From assembly GCF_022601875.1 (NCBI RefSeq), contig NZ_JAKVIP010000003.1, forward strand, positions 1 to 64,000: 64,000 nt of DNA. The letters are read 5' to 3'. Positions 16,048 to 24,813 of the stretch are shown here, in pieces (the stretch's first letter is position 1; every line of letters begins with the position of its first letter). The position numbers and the translations under genes were made by a program. Source of the stretch: Chryseobacterium sp. SSA4.19. Lineage in GTDB: Bacteria; Bacteroidota; Bacteroidia; Flavobacteriales; Weeksellaceae. The notes under the pieces were generated by a model. It searched no databases and had not been told where the DNA came from. It saw nothing but the letters and a program-made list of their open reading frames with translations.

Positions 16048-16620
16048 TTACGGTATATAAACCTCATCTTCCTGTGGCAGAGATTGAAAAAGCTCTTTTT
16101 TCCTATTCTTCCGCTCCACGATCAGCCAGGCGGCGTCCAGCATTTTGATCAGGTGAAGGTATGGGCCGACGATATCACGCTCCGGCAACTGGTTGAATGT
16201 CCCGAGGGAGAAATACACGATGTCCGAAAGGAAGTCCTCCAGCTCCTCTGGGCGGTATTCCTTAAAAGCTTTGCGGAACACCCGGACCGGCTCGCGGTAT
16301 TCTTTCTCCGAAAGTGAACCGTATAGCAACGGATTGCCGGCCTCCGGAACGGCCTTTCCTATGCATTTCCAGGATTTCTTCCGGAGGCACCATCCGGCCC
16401 GGATCAGCGACCGCAGCGACTGGTGGAAGTGAAAGACCACCGAAGGATCTTCCGGGATCCGCGTTTTCCCCTGTACCGCGTACTGCATCATCAGGTTGAG
16501 CCGCTCCTTCGCCGTGGCCAGGTCATGGAACTGGAAAAATACGTCCCCTAAAGCGACGGGTGAAAGTTTGCTCCGGCCGGACCAAAACCGGGATTCAAAG
16601 TCTATGTTGTTTTTTTTCAT
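16048..16620 (-). CDS. Hypothetical protein (190 aa)
   Basis: A mostly helical, Arg/Lys/Glu-rich protein: MKKNNIDFESRFWSGRSKLS, DLATAKERLNLMMQYAVQGKT, FHFHQSLRSLIRAGWCL, KEYRPEELEDFLSDIVYFSLGTF and YLHLIKMLDAAWLIVERKNRKK. There is no signal peptide or membrane span. Its base composition is more GC-rich than the methyltransferase cassette that follows. A dyad element and a TACATTTG -7-like box (minus strand, 16825-16832) lie about 200 bp upstream, implying a long structured leader. I do not recognise the family. Confidence 0.6.
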   Translation of the reverse strand: MKKNNIDFESRFWSGRSKLSPVALGDVFFQFHDLATAKERLNLMMQYAVQGKTRIPEDPSVVFHFHQSLRSLIRAGWCLRKKSWKCIGKAVPEAGNPLLYGSLSEKEYREPVRVFRKAFKEYRPEELEDFLSDIVYFSLGTFNQLPERDIVGPYLHLIKMLDAAWLIVERKNRKKELFQSLPQEDEVYIP

Positions 16621-16788
16621 ACAAAGAAGGTTTTGTGTTTTTTTAGGCTTCTGCTTTTACTATTTTGACGATTCTGCCAAATATGGACTGCAAGCGGGCA
16701 GCCTATAAGAAGGCAGGGCCTGCATTGGTTTTCATTATTTGTCTGATTTTTCAGGTCTATTTTTTTCTGTTTTGATAAACAACATTTG

Positions 16789-16822
16789 CATGAGATCGCA
16801 AGGTTGCTTGCGTCAACTCATG
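16789..16822. promoter_or_regulatory. 34-bp dyad in divergent spacer
   Basis: Nested arms CATGAG/CTCATG (16789-16794, 16817-16822) and CGCAAG/CTTGCG (16797-16802, 16807-16812) give a long hairpin-forming dyad. It lies between the orphan gene (minus) and the XRE gene (plus). On the minus strand it starts just after a TACATTTG box, so it could be an operator or a 5'-leader hairpin. A further AATGCG/CGCATT repeat (16847-16868) is next to it. Confidence 0.45.
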
Positions 16823-16899
16823 ATACAAATGTACACAATTATTTAAAATGCGCATTGAAAACCGCATTATTTTTTTATTGTTTCTCTTAATTTGTTTTA

Positions 16900-17148
16900 A
16901 TGGACAGAGAGAAGGATATTAATATTGCCATCTGTAAATACATTTACAATAACTGGATTTCGGCAGCAAAATCCCAGAGACAATTTGCCACTGATCACGA
17001 GATTGAAGAGAGCACTGTACGGAAGATTAAAAATATAGCATTAGGTACTTCCAAAACAGATTATAACATGACAATCAATACACTACATAAAATCTGTCAA
17101 TCAAGAAAAACTAGTTTAGAAAATTTCTTTAAACTTGTTAAACAATAA
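16900..17148 (+). CDS. XRE-like helix-turn-helix regulator of the R-M cassette
   Basis: An 82-residue DNA-binding protein. The HTH is SAAKSQRQFATDHEIEESTVRKIKNIALG, followed by TINTLHKICQSRKTSLENFFKLV, the usual cro/CI tail. Size and position resemble controller (C) proteins of type II restriction-modification systems, which time expression of the nuclease relative to the methyltransferase. It is 302 bp upstream of the ParB-like gene, so it is not directly coupled. The role as controller is inferred from context. Confidence 0.8.
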   Translation: MDREKDINIAICKYIYNNWISAAKSQRQFATDHEIEESTVRKIKNIALGTSKTDYNMTINTLHKICQSRKTSLENFFKLVKQ

Positions 17149-17450
17149 AATTGTGACGAAAGTTGGGATTTTTTGCTAATGATGATATACAAGTTACTTT
17201 TATAATTAATTTATGAGACATTAAAGATTATTATAGAATTTTTTTAACATTAAACAGAGAAAAATATTTATAATTTATGATTGCAATATAATTATTTGAA
17301 TCTGTCAAATTTAATTTTCATCAAATTCAATATTAATTAATTTACTTGTAAAACATTCCTATTAAGGTACAATTGAAAAATCATATATACAATTAATTTT
17401 CAAAAAGCTAATTCAGTATATTTGTAAATTAATTAATCTTAAAAATAAAT
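17149..17450 (+). promoter_or_regulatory. AT-rich promoter region of ParB-nuclease-methyltransferase operon
   Basis: No gene in this 302-bp stretch. A TATATTTG sequence (17417-17424), matching the Bacteroidota -7 consensus TAnnTTTG, lies 26 bp before the ATG at 17451. AATTAATT motifs on both sides give weak symmetry (17389-17438) that a controller protein could use. The -33 box is not clear. Confidence 0.5.
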
Positions 17451-18602
17451 ATGGCTGATTTTGCTGGTATTGGAAGGAAAAGACCTTTGATAAATGTATA
17501 TTACGAAAATCTTTTATTGGATCCAGAAAATCCTCGTCTTCCACAAGATGTTCAAGGTAAGTCACAAAAGGATGTTATATATGCTCTATATAAGTTATTT
17601 GATATAGAAGAACTAGCATATTCAATGACAGAAAATGGTTATTTTGATGAAGAACCACTTGTAGCAATTCCTGAGCAATTACCTGTGGAATTCATTGATT
17701 TTAGTTATGACCAGTTAAAAGAGAATGCTAAATACATAGAATTCATTCAAAATCCATCTACAAAATTTATTGTTTTAGAAGGGAATAGAAGATTATCAAC
17801 TATAAAACTTTTACTTGACAATAATCTTAAAAATGAATTTAAAATTCGAACTTTTCCTATAGCAGAGCAGCACATTGTTGACGATATACAATCTATTCCA
17901 GTAATAATCTATCCTAAAAGATCCGAAGTTTTGCCATATTTAGGAGTCAGACATATTTCAGGAATAAAAAAGTGGGAACCGTACGCTAAAGCACGTTATG
18001 TAGCTAATATGGTTAAAGAGGGATTCACAATTGATGAAATTCAAAAGCAAGTTGGAGATAGAAGTAATTCTGCTAGAAAGATATATCTTTCATATCAATT
18101 AATAGAAACTATCAAAGATGAATTCGATTTAGATACGTCAAAAGCAGAAAATTTATTTTCATATCTATTATTAGCAACAGGACAAGGAGCTGTTAAAGAG
18201 TTTATTGGTTTAGATAAGAGGTTACAAAATGTAGATTTAAATAACCCAATTCCAAGTGATAAATTAGATAATTTAAAAGATTTATTTTCATGGATGTTTG
18301 GTGAAGATGGAAAATTACCGGTTATCCAAGAATCTAGAGATATCACTGCAAAATTAGCACCAGTGCTAAGGAAAGAACATGCAGTTAATATACTACGAGA
18401 AACACGGAATTTAGAGGATGCATATGATATGAGCGATGGCGAAGATGAACTATTAAAAAACAATTTAAGTAAAGTAAATAGATTATTATCAATATCACTT
18501 GGCCTTTTTAATGAAAATAATAAAGACATTGTATTCAATGATGTAATTAAGTTAAAAGAAACAGTTGATAAAATTTTACTAATTAATAAGATTACTTTAT
18601 AA
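17451..18602 (+). CDS. ParB/Srx-like domain protein in R-M cassette
   Basis: A 383-residue protein. The N-terminal domain has ENLLLDPENPRLP (residues 19-31) and FIVLEGNRRLSTIKLL (106-121), the ParB/sulfiredoxin-fold nucleotide-binding motif with GNRR in place of GERR. A conserved-looking YLGVRHISGIKKWEPYAKARYV follows (163-184), then an HTH (GFTIDEIQKQVGDRSNSARKIYLSYQ, 191-216). The C-terminal 170 residues are helical without recognised domain. Its stop overlaps the nuclease start (TAATG), so translation is coupled. Chromosome-type ParB proteins bind CTP and slide on DNA; whether this one binds or cuts nucleotides or DNA is unknown. The AT-rich codons differ from the flanking genes, suggesting transfer. 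Confidence 0.8.
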   Translation: MADFAGIGRKRPLINVYYENLLLDPENPRLPQDVQGKSQKDVIYALYKLFDIEELAYSMTENGYFDEEPLVAIPEQLPVEFIDFSYDQLKENAKYIEFIQNPSTKFIVLEGNRRLSTIKLLLDNNLKNEFKIRTFPIAEQHIVDDIQSIPVIIYPKRSEVLPYLGVRHISGIKKWEPYAKARYVANMVKEGFTIDEIQKQVGDRSNSARKIYLSYQLIETIKDEFDLDTSKAENLFSYLLLATGQGAVKEFIGLDKRLQNVDLNNPIPSDKLDNLKDLFSWMFGEDGKLPVIQESRDITAKLAPVLRKEHAVNILRETRNLEDAYDMSDGEDELLKNNLSKVNRLLSISLGLFNENNKDIVFNDVIKLKETVDKILLINKITL

Positions 18603-19435
18603 TGCCTACAAAACTAATAGAAAATCCGGATTCAATAGCTAATGTTGCAGATTGGGTTGAGTTCTATATTTTTGCGGTCACTGAAAGTATCTCTAAAGCT
18701 GAATTATCATCATATATTGAAGATTCATCCGGTAGTGAACCTGATCAATCATTTCTTGATGATGTTTGGCTAGAACTTGAAAGAAGATCATTTTTATATG
18801 GAACACCATCTCCTTTTATATTAAATGCGAGAGAAATTAGTCCCTCTTTTGATTGGACAGATTCTCCTGAACACTTAACCTGTTTAATACTTTCAATTGA
18901 TGGAAATTCTGTAGATTCTGTAAAAACAGGAAAACTATTTGAAAGACTGTCTTGTAAAGCTGTTAACAATTATTTTAGTGGAAATTCCATTATTTATGGT
19001 CATCCCAGTAAACAAACGATTAGATCAATCGCAAGTCAAATGTCTGAAACTTTTATATCTGAACCAAATTCAAATTTTAAAGATAGAGGAGTAGATATAA
19101 TATGCTGGAAACCCTTTGGTGATAATAGGAAAAGTCAAATAACTGCACTTATTCAATGTGCTGCAGGGCTAAATTGGGATCAGAAGTTACTTGGAATTCC
19201 TTACAAAGCTTGGACACACTATATACATTGGGGAGCAGATCCTATAAAAGGTTTTACAGCACCGATTATAATAAATGATAAAAGATATAGTGATGTAGTA
19301 ACTGATGCTGGAATTATGTTTGATAGAATACGTATTTATCGCAATATACAATATGATTATCCTGAGGACGGCACTTTAATTAGTGATTTAATTGATTGGT
19401 GTCAACCAAAAATTGATACATTCATAAATAGTTAG
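18602..19435 (+). CDS. Putative PD-(D/E)XK restriction endonuclease
   Basis: A 277-residue protein. The central block GKLFERLSCKAVNNYF (E114) ... NFKDRGVDIICWKPF (D165) ... SQITALIQCAAGLNWDQKL (Q185) follows the E-D-(E/Q)xx pattern of a PD-(D/E)XK nuclease core in which Gln replaces the second acid. The order 'DxGxDxxxW.PF...R..Q...L.QCA.G.NW..K' is one I associate with restriction-type nucleases of uncharacterised specificity. The N-terminal 100 residues are acidic, perhaps a recognition domain. It starts inside the ParB-like stop codon and ends 2 bp before the methyltransferase. Nuclease activity is inferred, not proven. Confidence 0.7.
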   Translation: MPTKLIENPDSIANVADWVEFYIFAVTESISKAELSSYIEDSSGSEPDQSFLDDVWLELERRSFLYGTPSPFILNAREISPSFDWTDSPEHLTCLILSIDGNSVDSVKTGKLFERLSCKAVNNYFSGNSIIYGHPSKQTIRSIASQMSETFISEPNSNFKDRGVDIICWKPFGDNRKSQITALIQCAAGLNWDQKLLGIPYKAWTHYIHWGADPIKGFTAPIIINDKRYSDVVTDAGIMFDRIRIYRNIQYDYPEDGTLISDLIDWCQPKIDTFINS

Positions 19436-19437
19436 AA

Positions 19438-20733
19438 ATGAGGTTTATTGATTTGTTTGCGGGATTAGGAGGGTTTCATAAAGCACTCCATGAACTTGGC
19501 CATGAATGTGTTTTTGCTAGTGAAATAAATGAAGAACTTAGACGTTTATATCAAATAAATCATGGTATTTTGTGTCATGGTGATATTAATAAAGTAGAAG
19601 TAAAAAAAATTCCACACCATGAAATACTTTGTGCAGGATTCCCATGTCAACCATTTTCAAAGGCAGGTGCACAATTGGGATTAGATGATCCTAAAAATGG
19701 CAATCTTTTTTATAAGATAATGGAAATATTAATTTTTCATAAGCCGACTTATATATTTTTAGAAAATGTTTCAAATTTAAAGGGTCATGATGAAGGAAAC
19801 ACTTGGCAAGTTATTTATAATGAACTATCCAAATTATATGATGTTAAAGAGACTACGTTGTCACCTCATCATTTTGGGATACCTCAACATCGCTCTCGAA
19901 TATATATTGTTGGAAAATTGAAAACTAACGGAGGTTTAGAAAACTTTCAGTTTCCTAAAAAGGAAATCCATGAGAATTTAAGCATCCATAGTATAATTGA
20001 ACATGATGCTGTAGAGTATATGACATTAAAGGATAATACTAGAAACCATCTGGCAGTCTGGCAAGAATTTCTGGACCACCTTATTCCAGAAGAGGTTCCA
20101 CGCTTTCCAATATGGGCTATGGAGTTTGGAGCAGATTATCCTTACGAAGGAAAAGCACCTATAAAACTTAATGCAAGTGACCTATCAGGAAAAAAGGGTG
20201 AATTTGGCAAGTTGATTAAAGGAAACTCTCTTGATGACATGCTTTTAAGTCTGCCAATTTATTCGCAAAATGGATTAAAAGGAGAACAGACTGAATTTCC
20301 TGATTGGAAAAAATCTTATATAAAATGTAATCGTGAATTTTATAATAAGCATAAAACTTGGCTTGATGAATGGATTCCGAAGATCGTCCAATTCGAAAAT
20401 AGCCATCAAAAGTTTGAATGGAATTGCGGAGATAAAGTTTCGTTAGATATTAATGATAAAATTGTGCAATTCAGACCATCAGGAATAAGAGTAAAAATGC
20501 CCACTTATTCTCCAGCGCTAGTTTTAACAACAACTCAGATTCCTATACTTCCTTGGGTAGTTACAGCTAATGGTGAAAAGGGAAGATATATGACAAAGGT
20601 TGAAGCGTCGAGACTTCAGTGCCTTCAAGATCTAAAGGAATTGCCTCCAACCATAAGTAAGGCTTTTAAAGCGTTAGGTAATGCTGTAAATGTAGGTGTT
20701 GTTAAAAGGATTGCAGAAAATTTAATTAAATAA
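19438..20733 (+). CDS. DNA (cytosine-5-)-methyltransferase
   Basis: A 431-residue C5-methyltransferase. Motif I is FIDLFAGLGGFHKAL (residues 3-17), motif IV is CAGFPCQPFSKAG with catalytic Cys70, motif VI is FLENV (108-111), motif VIII is QHRSRIYIVG (150-159), and motif X is ALGNAVNVGVV near the C-terminus. The segment between VIII and IX is long (about 240 residues) and should hold the target-recognition domain. It transfers methyl groups from S-adenosylmethionine to C5 of cytosine and would protect the host from the adjacent nuclease. It is last in the operon and is followed by a strong terminator. Target sequence is not predictable. Confidence 0.95.
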   Translation: MRFIDLFAGLGGFHKALHELGHECVFASEINEELRRLYQINHGILCHGDINKVEVKKIPHHEILCAGFPCQPFSKAGAQLGLDDPKNGNLFYKIMEILIFHKPTYIFLENVSNLKGHDEGNTWQVIYNELSKLYDVKETTLSPHHFGIPQHRSRIYIVGKLKTNGGLENFQFPKKEIHENLSIHSIIEHDAVEYMTLKDNTRNHLAVWQEFLDHLIPEEVPRFPIWAMEFGADYPYEGKAPIKLNASDLSGKKGEFGKLIKGNSLDDMLLSLPIYSQNGLKGEQTEFPDWKKSYIKCNREFYNKHKTWLDEWIPKIVQFENSHQKFEWNCGDKVSLDINDKIVQFRPSGIRVKMPTYSPALVLTTTQIPILPWVVTANGEKGRYMTKVEASRLQCLQDLKELPPTISKAFKALGNAVNVGVVKRIAENLIK

Positions 20734-20774
20734 ATTATAAAAGTTTATTATATTTTCAATCAGTTATAACAAAT

Positions 20775-20812
20775 AAAACCTCCGCATGTCTGAGCATACG
20801 GAGGTTTTATTT
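20775..20812 (+). terminator. Terminator of the R-M cassette
   Basis: AAAACCTCCG (20775-20784) pairs with CGGAGGTTTT (20799-20808), with inner ATG/CAT pairs, and is followed by a T-rich tail. It is 41 bp past the methyltransferase stop and marks the cassette's right edge. Confidence 0.85.
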
Positions 20813-20847
20813 TACTGTTGCTAAAGATTAAACATTGAAATGCTCCT

Positions 20848-20990
20848 TTACCTTTCCAAAACTTGTTCACCGCTCATCTGCTGAACGGTATAGAGGTGGA
20901 TCTTCAGGTTTTGAACTATGGGGTTTTCTCCTGGTAATGCTTAAATTCCTCCTGATGGTTCCCGGCCCTATGATCAGTACTTTGTAGGAG
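20848..20990 (-). pseudogene. Possible C-terminal gene remnant
   Basis: On the minus strand one frame ends NPIVQNLKIHLYTVQQMSGEQVLER-stop (stop at 20848-20850). Protein-like sequence continues in another frame upstream (EEFKHYQEK), as expected for a decayed gene end with a frameshift. The parent family was not recognised. It sits exactly between the methyltransferase terminator and the next gene's terminator. Confidence 0.3.
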
Positions 20991-21013
20991 TTGAGTTCAC
21001 AATTACAACAAAA

Positions 21014-21037
21014 AAATCCCAGCCAAAACCGGGATTT
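21014..21037 (-). terminator. Terminator of DUF2911 gene
   Basis: AAATCCCAG (21014-21022) pairs with CCGGGATTT (21029-21037) with one G-A mismatch; read on the minus strand it is followed by a run of T. It lies 19 bp beyond the stop at 21056. Confidence 0.75.
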
Positions 21038-21055
21038 AACTTTTCAAATTCAAAC

Positions 21056-21574
21056 TTACTTAATTTCCACAGGAACGGAGATTTTATCCCAATCCATGGT
21101 GAAACCGTTTTTGTTGATTTTGTAGACTAACGCTTCCTGGGTGGTTGGTAACGCTTTTGTTTTTACGTCTACCCTTAGCGCGTCTTTAGACTGTTCGTAT
21201 TTGTAGGCTCCCCATTGCTTGGCTTCTTTGTTGAAGATGGCGGTCCAGGTTCCGCTGGCTTTAGGGATCAGAAAGAAGCTGTATTTCCCGGCCGGCAGTT
21301 TTTTGCCCTGAACGGTAATATCTTTATCCGTTTCGAATGTGGTGGCTTCGTTGGCTCCGGCTCTCCATACTTTGTCATATGCTTCCAAGCCGCCCCAGAT
21401 GGTACGCCCTTTCACGGATGGACTGCTGTAAGCGATGGTGATGTTGGCATCTTTGATTTTTCCGGTGGCCGTCATCGGTGGGCTGGCCGGTTTCTTGGTT
21501 TCCTGCGCGAAGGCATTTACAGAGATCGTCATGGCCGCAACGAGGACGGTCGCCGATTTTAGGATGGATTTCAT
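21056..21574 (-). CDS. Secreted DUF2911-family protein
   Basis: A 172-residue protein with a signal peptide ([24 protein letters not shown]). The DUF2911 core is complete: [87 protein letters not shown] and a final [14 protein letters not shown]. The family is common in Bacteroidota and is thought to be periplasmic, but its biochemical role is not established. It has its own terminator and no evident operon partner. Confidence 0.9.
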   Translation of the reverse strand: MKSILKSATVLVAAMTISVNAFAQETKKPASPPMTATGKIKDANITIAYSSPSVKGRTIWGGLEAYDKVWRAGANEATTFETDKDITVQGKKLPAGKYSFFLIPKASGTWTAIFNKEAKQWGAYKYEQSKDALRVDVKTKALPTTQEALVYKINKNGFTMDWDKISVPVEIK

Positions 21575-21771
21575 ACTATTTTTATTTACTTGTTTGTTAT
21601 TTTGTTAATCGTTTACGAATGTACTGCTTTCTTCTTAGATCTGCTTCAACTTTTTTATGGAACTGTAAAAGTCACAAAAGACACTGATGCCTGCTAATAA
21701 AGTTAAATAACCTGATGTATTTTAAGATATTTTCAGGCTATTCAAATCTTCTCGGTGACTTATGTGCTAAC

Positions 21772-23034
21772 ATAAACGCTGTCATCTGTGAAAATCTGCG
21801 CAAATCTGTGGGAGATTTTATCACAGTAGAGGACAAATATCTCCATACTATTCTCTAATACTATGTTGAGATTCCTACGGAATGACAAACAGCGTGTTGA
21901 AATTATGATTCATCATCATCGTAAGGAACGGCCGTCCGATGGCTGAGCGGAGCCGAAGCCACGTCATGATCTGTGAAAATCAATAGGAGATTTTAAGTTC
22001 TTAAGAAGAAGAAATTTTAAAAATGTTTTCAAGCTTTTCAAATCTTCTCGGTGACTTATGTGCTAAAATAAACGTTGTTACCCATGAAAATCTGTGGAAA
22101 TTTAGTAGATGGCATCCTTTGTCGAAAGTCAATCTCCGTGATCTTTTATAAGTGGAAACGGCTCTGTGAGCCTTTTTAGCAGTATTCATTGATATTTTCT
22201 CTGTGAACTTTGTGTTCGAATTCTGACAAAAGTTTTAAAAACCTCAAAGAGGTTCGCGAATTCCTTTAATAATATAAATAAACGCTGTCATCTGTGAAAA
22301 TCTGCGCAAATCTGTGGGAGATTTCATCACAATAGAGTACGAATCTTTCTATTCTATTCTCTAATACTATGTTGAGATTCCTACCGGAATGACAAACGGA
22401 GTGTTGAAATTATGATTTACCATTATTGTAAGGAACGGCTGTCCGATGACTGAGCGGAGCCGAAGCCACGTCATGATCTGTGAAAATCTATAGGAGATTT
22501 TAAGTTCCTAAGAAGAAGAAATTTTAAAAATGTTTTCAAGCTTTTCAAATCTTCTCGGTGACTTATGTGCTAAAATAGACGTTGTTACCCATGAAAATCT
22601 GTGGAAATTTAGTAGATGGCATCCTTTGTCGAAAGTCAATCTTCGTGATCTTTTATAAGTGGAAACGGCTCTGTGAGCCTTTTTAGCAGTATTCATTGAT
22701 ATTTTCTCTGTGAGCTTTGTGTTCGAATTCTGACAAAAGTTTTAAAAACCTCAAAGAGGTTCGCGAATTCCTTTAATAATATAAATAAACGCTGTCATCT
22801 GTGAAAATCTGCGCAAATCTGTGGGAGATTTCATCACAATAGAGTACGAATCTTTCTATTCTATTCTCTAATACTATGTTGAGATTCCTACCGGAATGAC
22901 AAACGGAGTGTTGAAATTATGATTTACCATTATTGTAAGGAACGGCTGTCCGATGACTGAGCGAAGCCGAAGCCACGTCATGATCTGTGAAAATTCATAT
23001 GAGATTTTAAGCTCTTAATAAGAAATTTAAAAAT
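21772..23034. repeat. Tandem array of ~507-bp noncoding units (about 2.5 copies)
   Basis: Unit starts (ATAAACGCTGTCATCTG) are at 21772, 22278 and 22785, so the periods are 506 and 507 bp. Units 2 and 3 are almost identical; unit 1 is more diverged and unit 3 stops near 23034. Each unit contains ATCTGTGAAAATCTGCG-type phrases, the dispersed 40-bp element (21850, 22366, 22863), a CTGAGCGGAGCCGAAGCCACG phrase and a minus-strand 62-codon open frame that is only a by-product of repetition. The flanks at 21731 and 23070 also share 'TTTTCAGGCTAT' and 'GTGAC.TATGTG'. The whole gap 21575-23130 has no credible gene. Confidence 0.85.
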
Positions 23035-23130
23035 CTTTGATTTTTAATCTCATATATTCTAAAATATTTTCAGGCTATCTTCTCTGTGACCTATGTGTCA
23101 AAGCTTCTTTTGAGCCTTTTGCAGTTTCAT

Positions 23131-24813
23131 TTAAACAAGCTTCCTGTCAAACAACAACCCGACGGCAGAAAACAGAATCACCGCCGCTGCCCCGATCACG
23201 TTCAGCCAAAGGAAGGAAACGATATCGAACTGGTAGACGGCAATCACCGTGATTTCCGATAAAATGGCCGAAACAAATACATTCGCTCCGTTGATCTTTT
23301 TAAAGTAAAAGGCGACCAGGAAAATCCCCAGGATCGGACCGTAAAACAGGGAGCCCAATACATTCACCGCTTCAATGAGGGAACCCATCTGCGTGGCAAA
23401 CATGGCGATGCCGATGGAGAAAATCCCCCAGGCCAAAGTATGCAGCCGGCTGTACTTCAGTTCGGTCAGCTCATCAGGCATTTCTTTGCTGAAGATCAGA
23501 TGGACGTCTTTTAACGAGCAGGCGGCCAGGGAATTCAGCGCGGCCGAAATGGAACCCCAGCTGGCCAGGAAAATGACGGCAAACAGAAGACCGGTCATCC
23601 CGATCGGTAACGTATTCTTGACGAAATACAGGAAAATATAGTTGGTATCGGTCTTCTCCGCATTGGAGTTGGATTGGTTAATGGCCTCCTCTACCCTTCC
23701 GTGAAGTTCTTTGACCTGCGTTTGGATGTTTTTAAAATCCTGAACCGCCCGGGTAAGCTGTGGAGAGTTGGTTTCTTTCAGCTTTAAAATTTCTTTCGAT
23801 TCTGCATTGAACTTTGCCTGTAAATCCCGGTGCTCTTTCTCAAATGCCGCCGCCTGTTGAGGCTGGGTGTCCTTGAGGCTCTGGTAAGAGCGTTCGTTGA
23901 AATACACCGGCGCCGGCTTCAGCGAGAAGAAGGCGAAAAGCAGCGCCCCGATCAGGAGAATGGCAAACTGCATCGGAATCTTCACCAACCCGTTCAGCAG
24001 CAGGCCCATTTTGGCGTTGGTGTTGTCTTTGGCGGTAATATACCTCCCGACCTGACTCTGGTCCGTCCCAAAGTAAGAAAGAGCCAGGAAAAACCCGCCG
24101 ATCAGTCCGCTCCAGAGGTTGTACTTGTCTTTCCAGTCGAATTCGGTGGTGATGACGTTGAGCTTTCCGGATTTCCCAGCCAGATAAAGCGCATCCTTGA
24201 ATCCGATACCACCCGGCATATCCTGAATCAGCAGATACCCGGCAAAGGCCATGGTTCCGAGGATAATCAGGAACTGTAGTTTCTGGGTGTGGGCAATGGC
24301 TTTGGCTCCGCCGACGTAGGTATAAATCAGCAGGATTCCGCCCGTTAAAACATTCGTGAGATAAATATTCCAATTAAGAACGCTTGCGAGGATAATACTC
24401 GGCGCATAAATGCTGATTCCCGTAGATAACCCCCTTGAAAAAAGGAACAGCAGCGAAGTGAGCACCCTTGTCTTTTTATCGAAACGGTTTTCCAGGTATT
24501 CATAGGCGGTGTAGACATTCAGCCGCTGGAAAATCGGGATGAAGGTAATACAGATCACGATCATCGCCAAAGGCAGCCCGAAGTAATACTGGACGAAACG
24601 CATCCCGTCGGTATACGCCTGGCCCGGCGCCGAAAGAAAGGTAATGGCACTGGCCTGCGTCGCCATAATCCCCAAAAGCACAATGTACCACGGCATCTTG
24701 CTGTCTGCTTTCAGGTAAGAAGCGTTGCTTTTCTGGCCACGGCCTATCCATACGCCGTAAACCACTACGGCTACTAAGGTAAAAATGAGAACGGCCCAAT
24801 CGATACTGCTCAT
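23131..24813 (-). CDS. Sodium:solute symporter (SSS family)
   Basis: A 560-residue polytopic membrane protein with the SSS layout: N-terminal WAVLIFTLVAVVVYGVWIGRG, WYIVLLGIMATQASAITFLSAPGQAY, YTAYEYLENRFDKKTRVL, a conserved YVGGAKAIAHTQKLQF, and SYFGTDQSQVGRYITAKD. A hydrophilic coiled-coil-like insert of about 90 residues (around 310-390) follows the mid-protein helices, an unusual length for the family. The last helices end AAVILFSAVGLLFDR. Substrate is unknown. Its start overlaps a 34-residue membrane peptide gene (ATGA), which in turn overlaps a PIG-L deacetylase, implying uptake and processing of an acylated or N-acetylated compound. Confidence 0.9.
   Translation of the reverse strand: MSSIDWAVLIFTLVAVVVYGVWIGRGQKSNASYLKADSKMPWYIVLLGIMATQASAITFLSAPGQAYTDGMRFVQYYFGLPLAMIVICITFIPIFQRLNVYTAYEYLENRFDKKTRVLTSLLFLFSRGLSTGISIYAPSIILASVLNWNIYLTNVLTGGILLIYTYVGGAKAIAHTQKLQFLIILGTMAFAGYLLIQDMPGGIGFKDALYLAGKSGKLNVITTEFDWKDKYNLWSGLIGGFFLALSYFGTDQSQVGRYITAKDNTNAKMGLLLNGLVKIPMQFAILLIGALLFAFFSLKPAPVYFNERSYQSLKDTQPQQAAAFEKEHRDLQAKFNAESKEILKLKETNSPQLTRAVQDFKNIQTQVKELHGRVEEAINQSNSNAEKTDTNYIFLYFVKNTLPIGMTGLLFAVIFLASWGSISAALNSLAACSLKDVHLIFSKEMPDELTELKYSRLHTLAWGIFSIGIAMFATQMGSLIEAVNVLGSLFYGPILGIFLVAFYFKKINGANVFVSAILSEITVIAVYQFDIVSFLWLNVIGAAAVILFSAVGLLFDRKLV

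Noticed and set aside
22001..22696. Two identical-looking 62-codon minus-strand frames (22001-22189 and 22508-22696)
   Set aside because: They exist only because the 507-bp unit is repeated. They lack a family, start signals and codon character, and no third full copy is kept.
21772..23034. CRISPR array
   Set aside because: The units are about 507 bp and near identical throughout, with no short repeat/unique spacer pattern and no cas genes.
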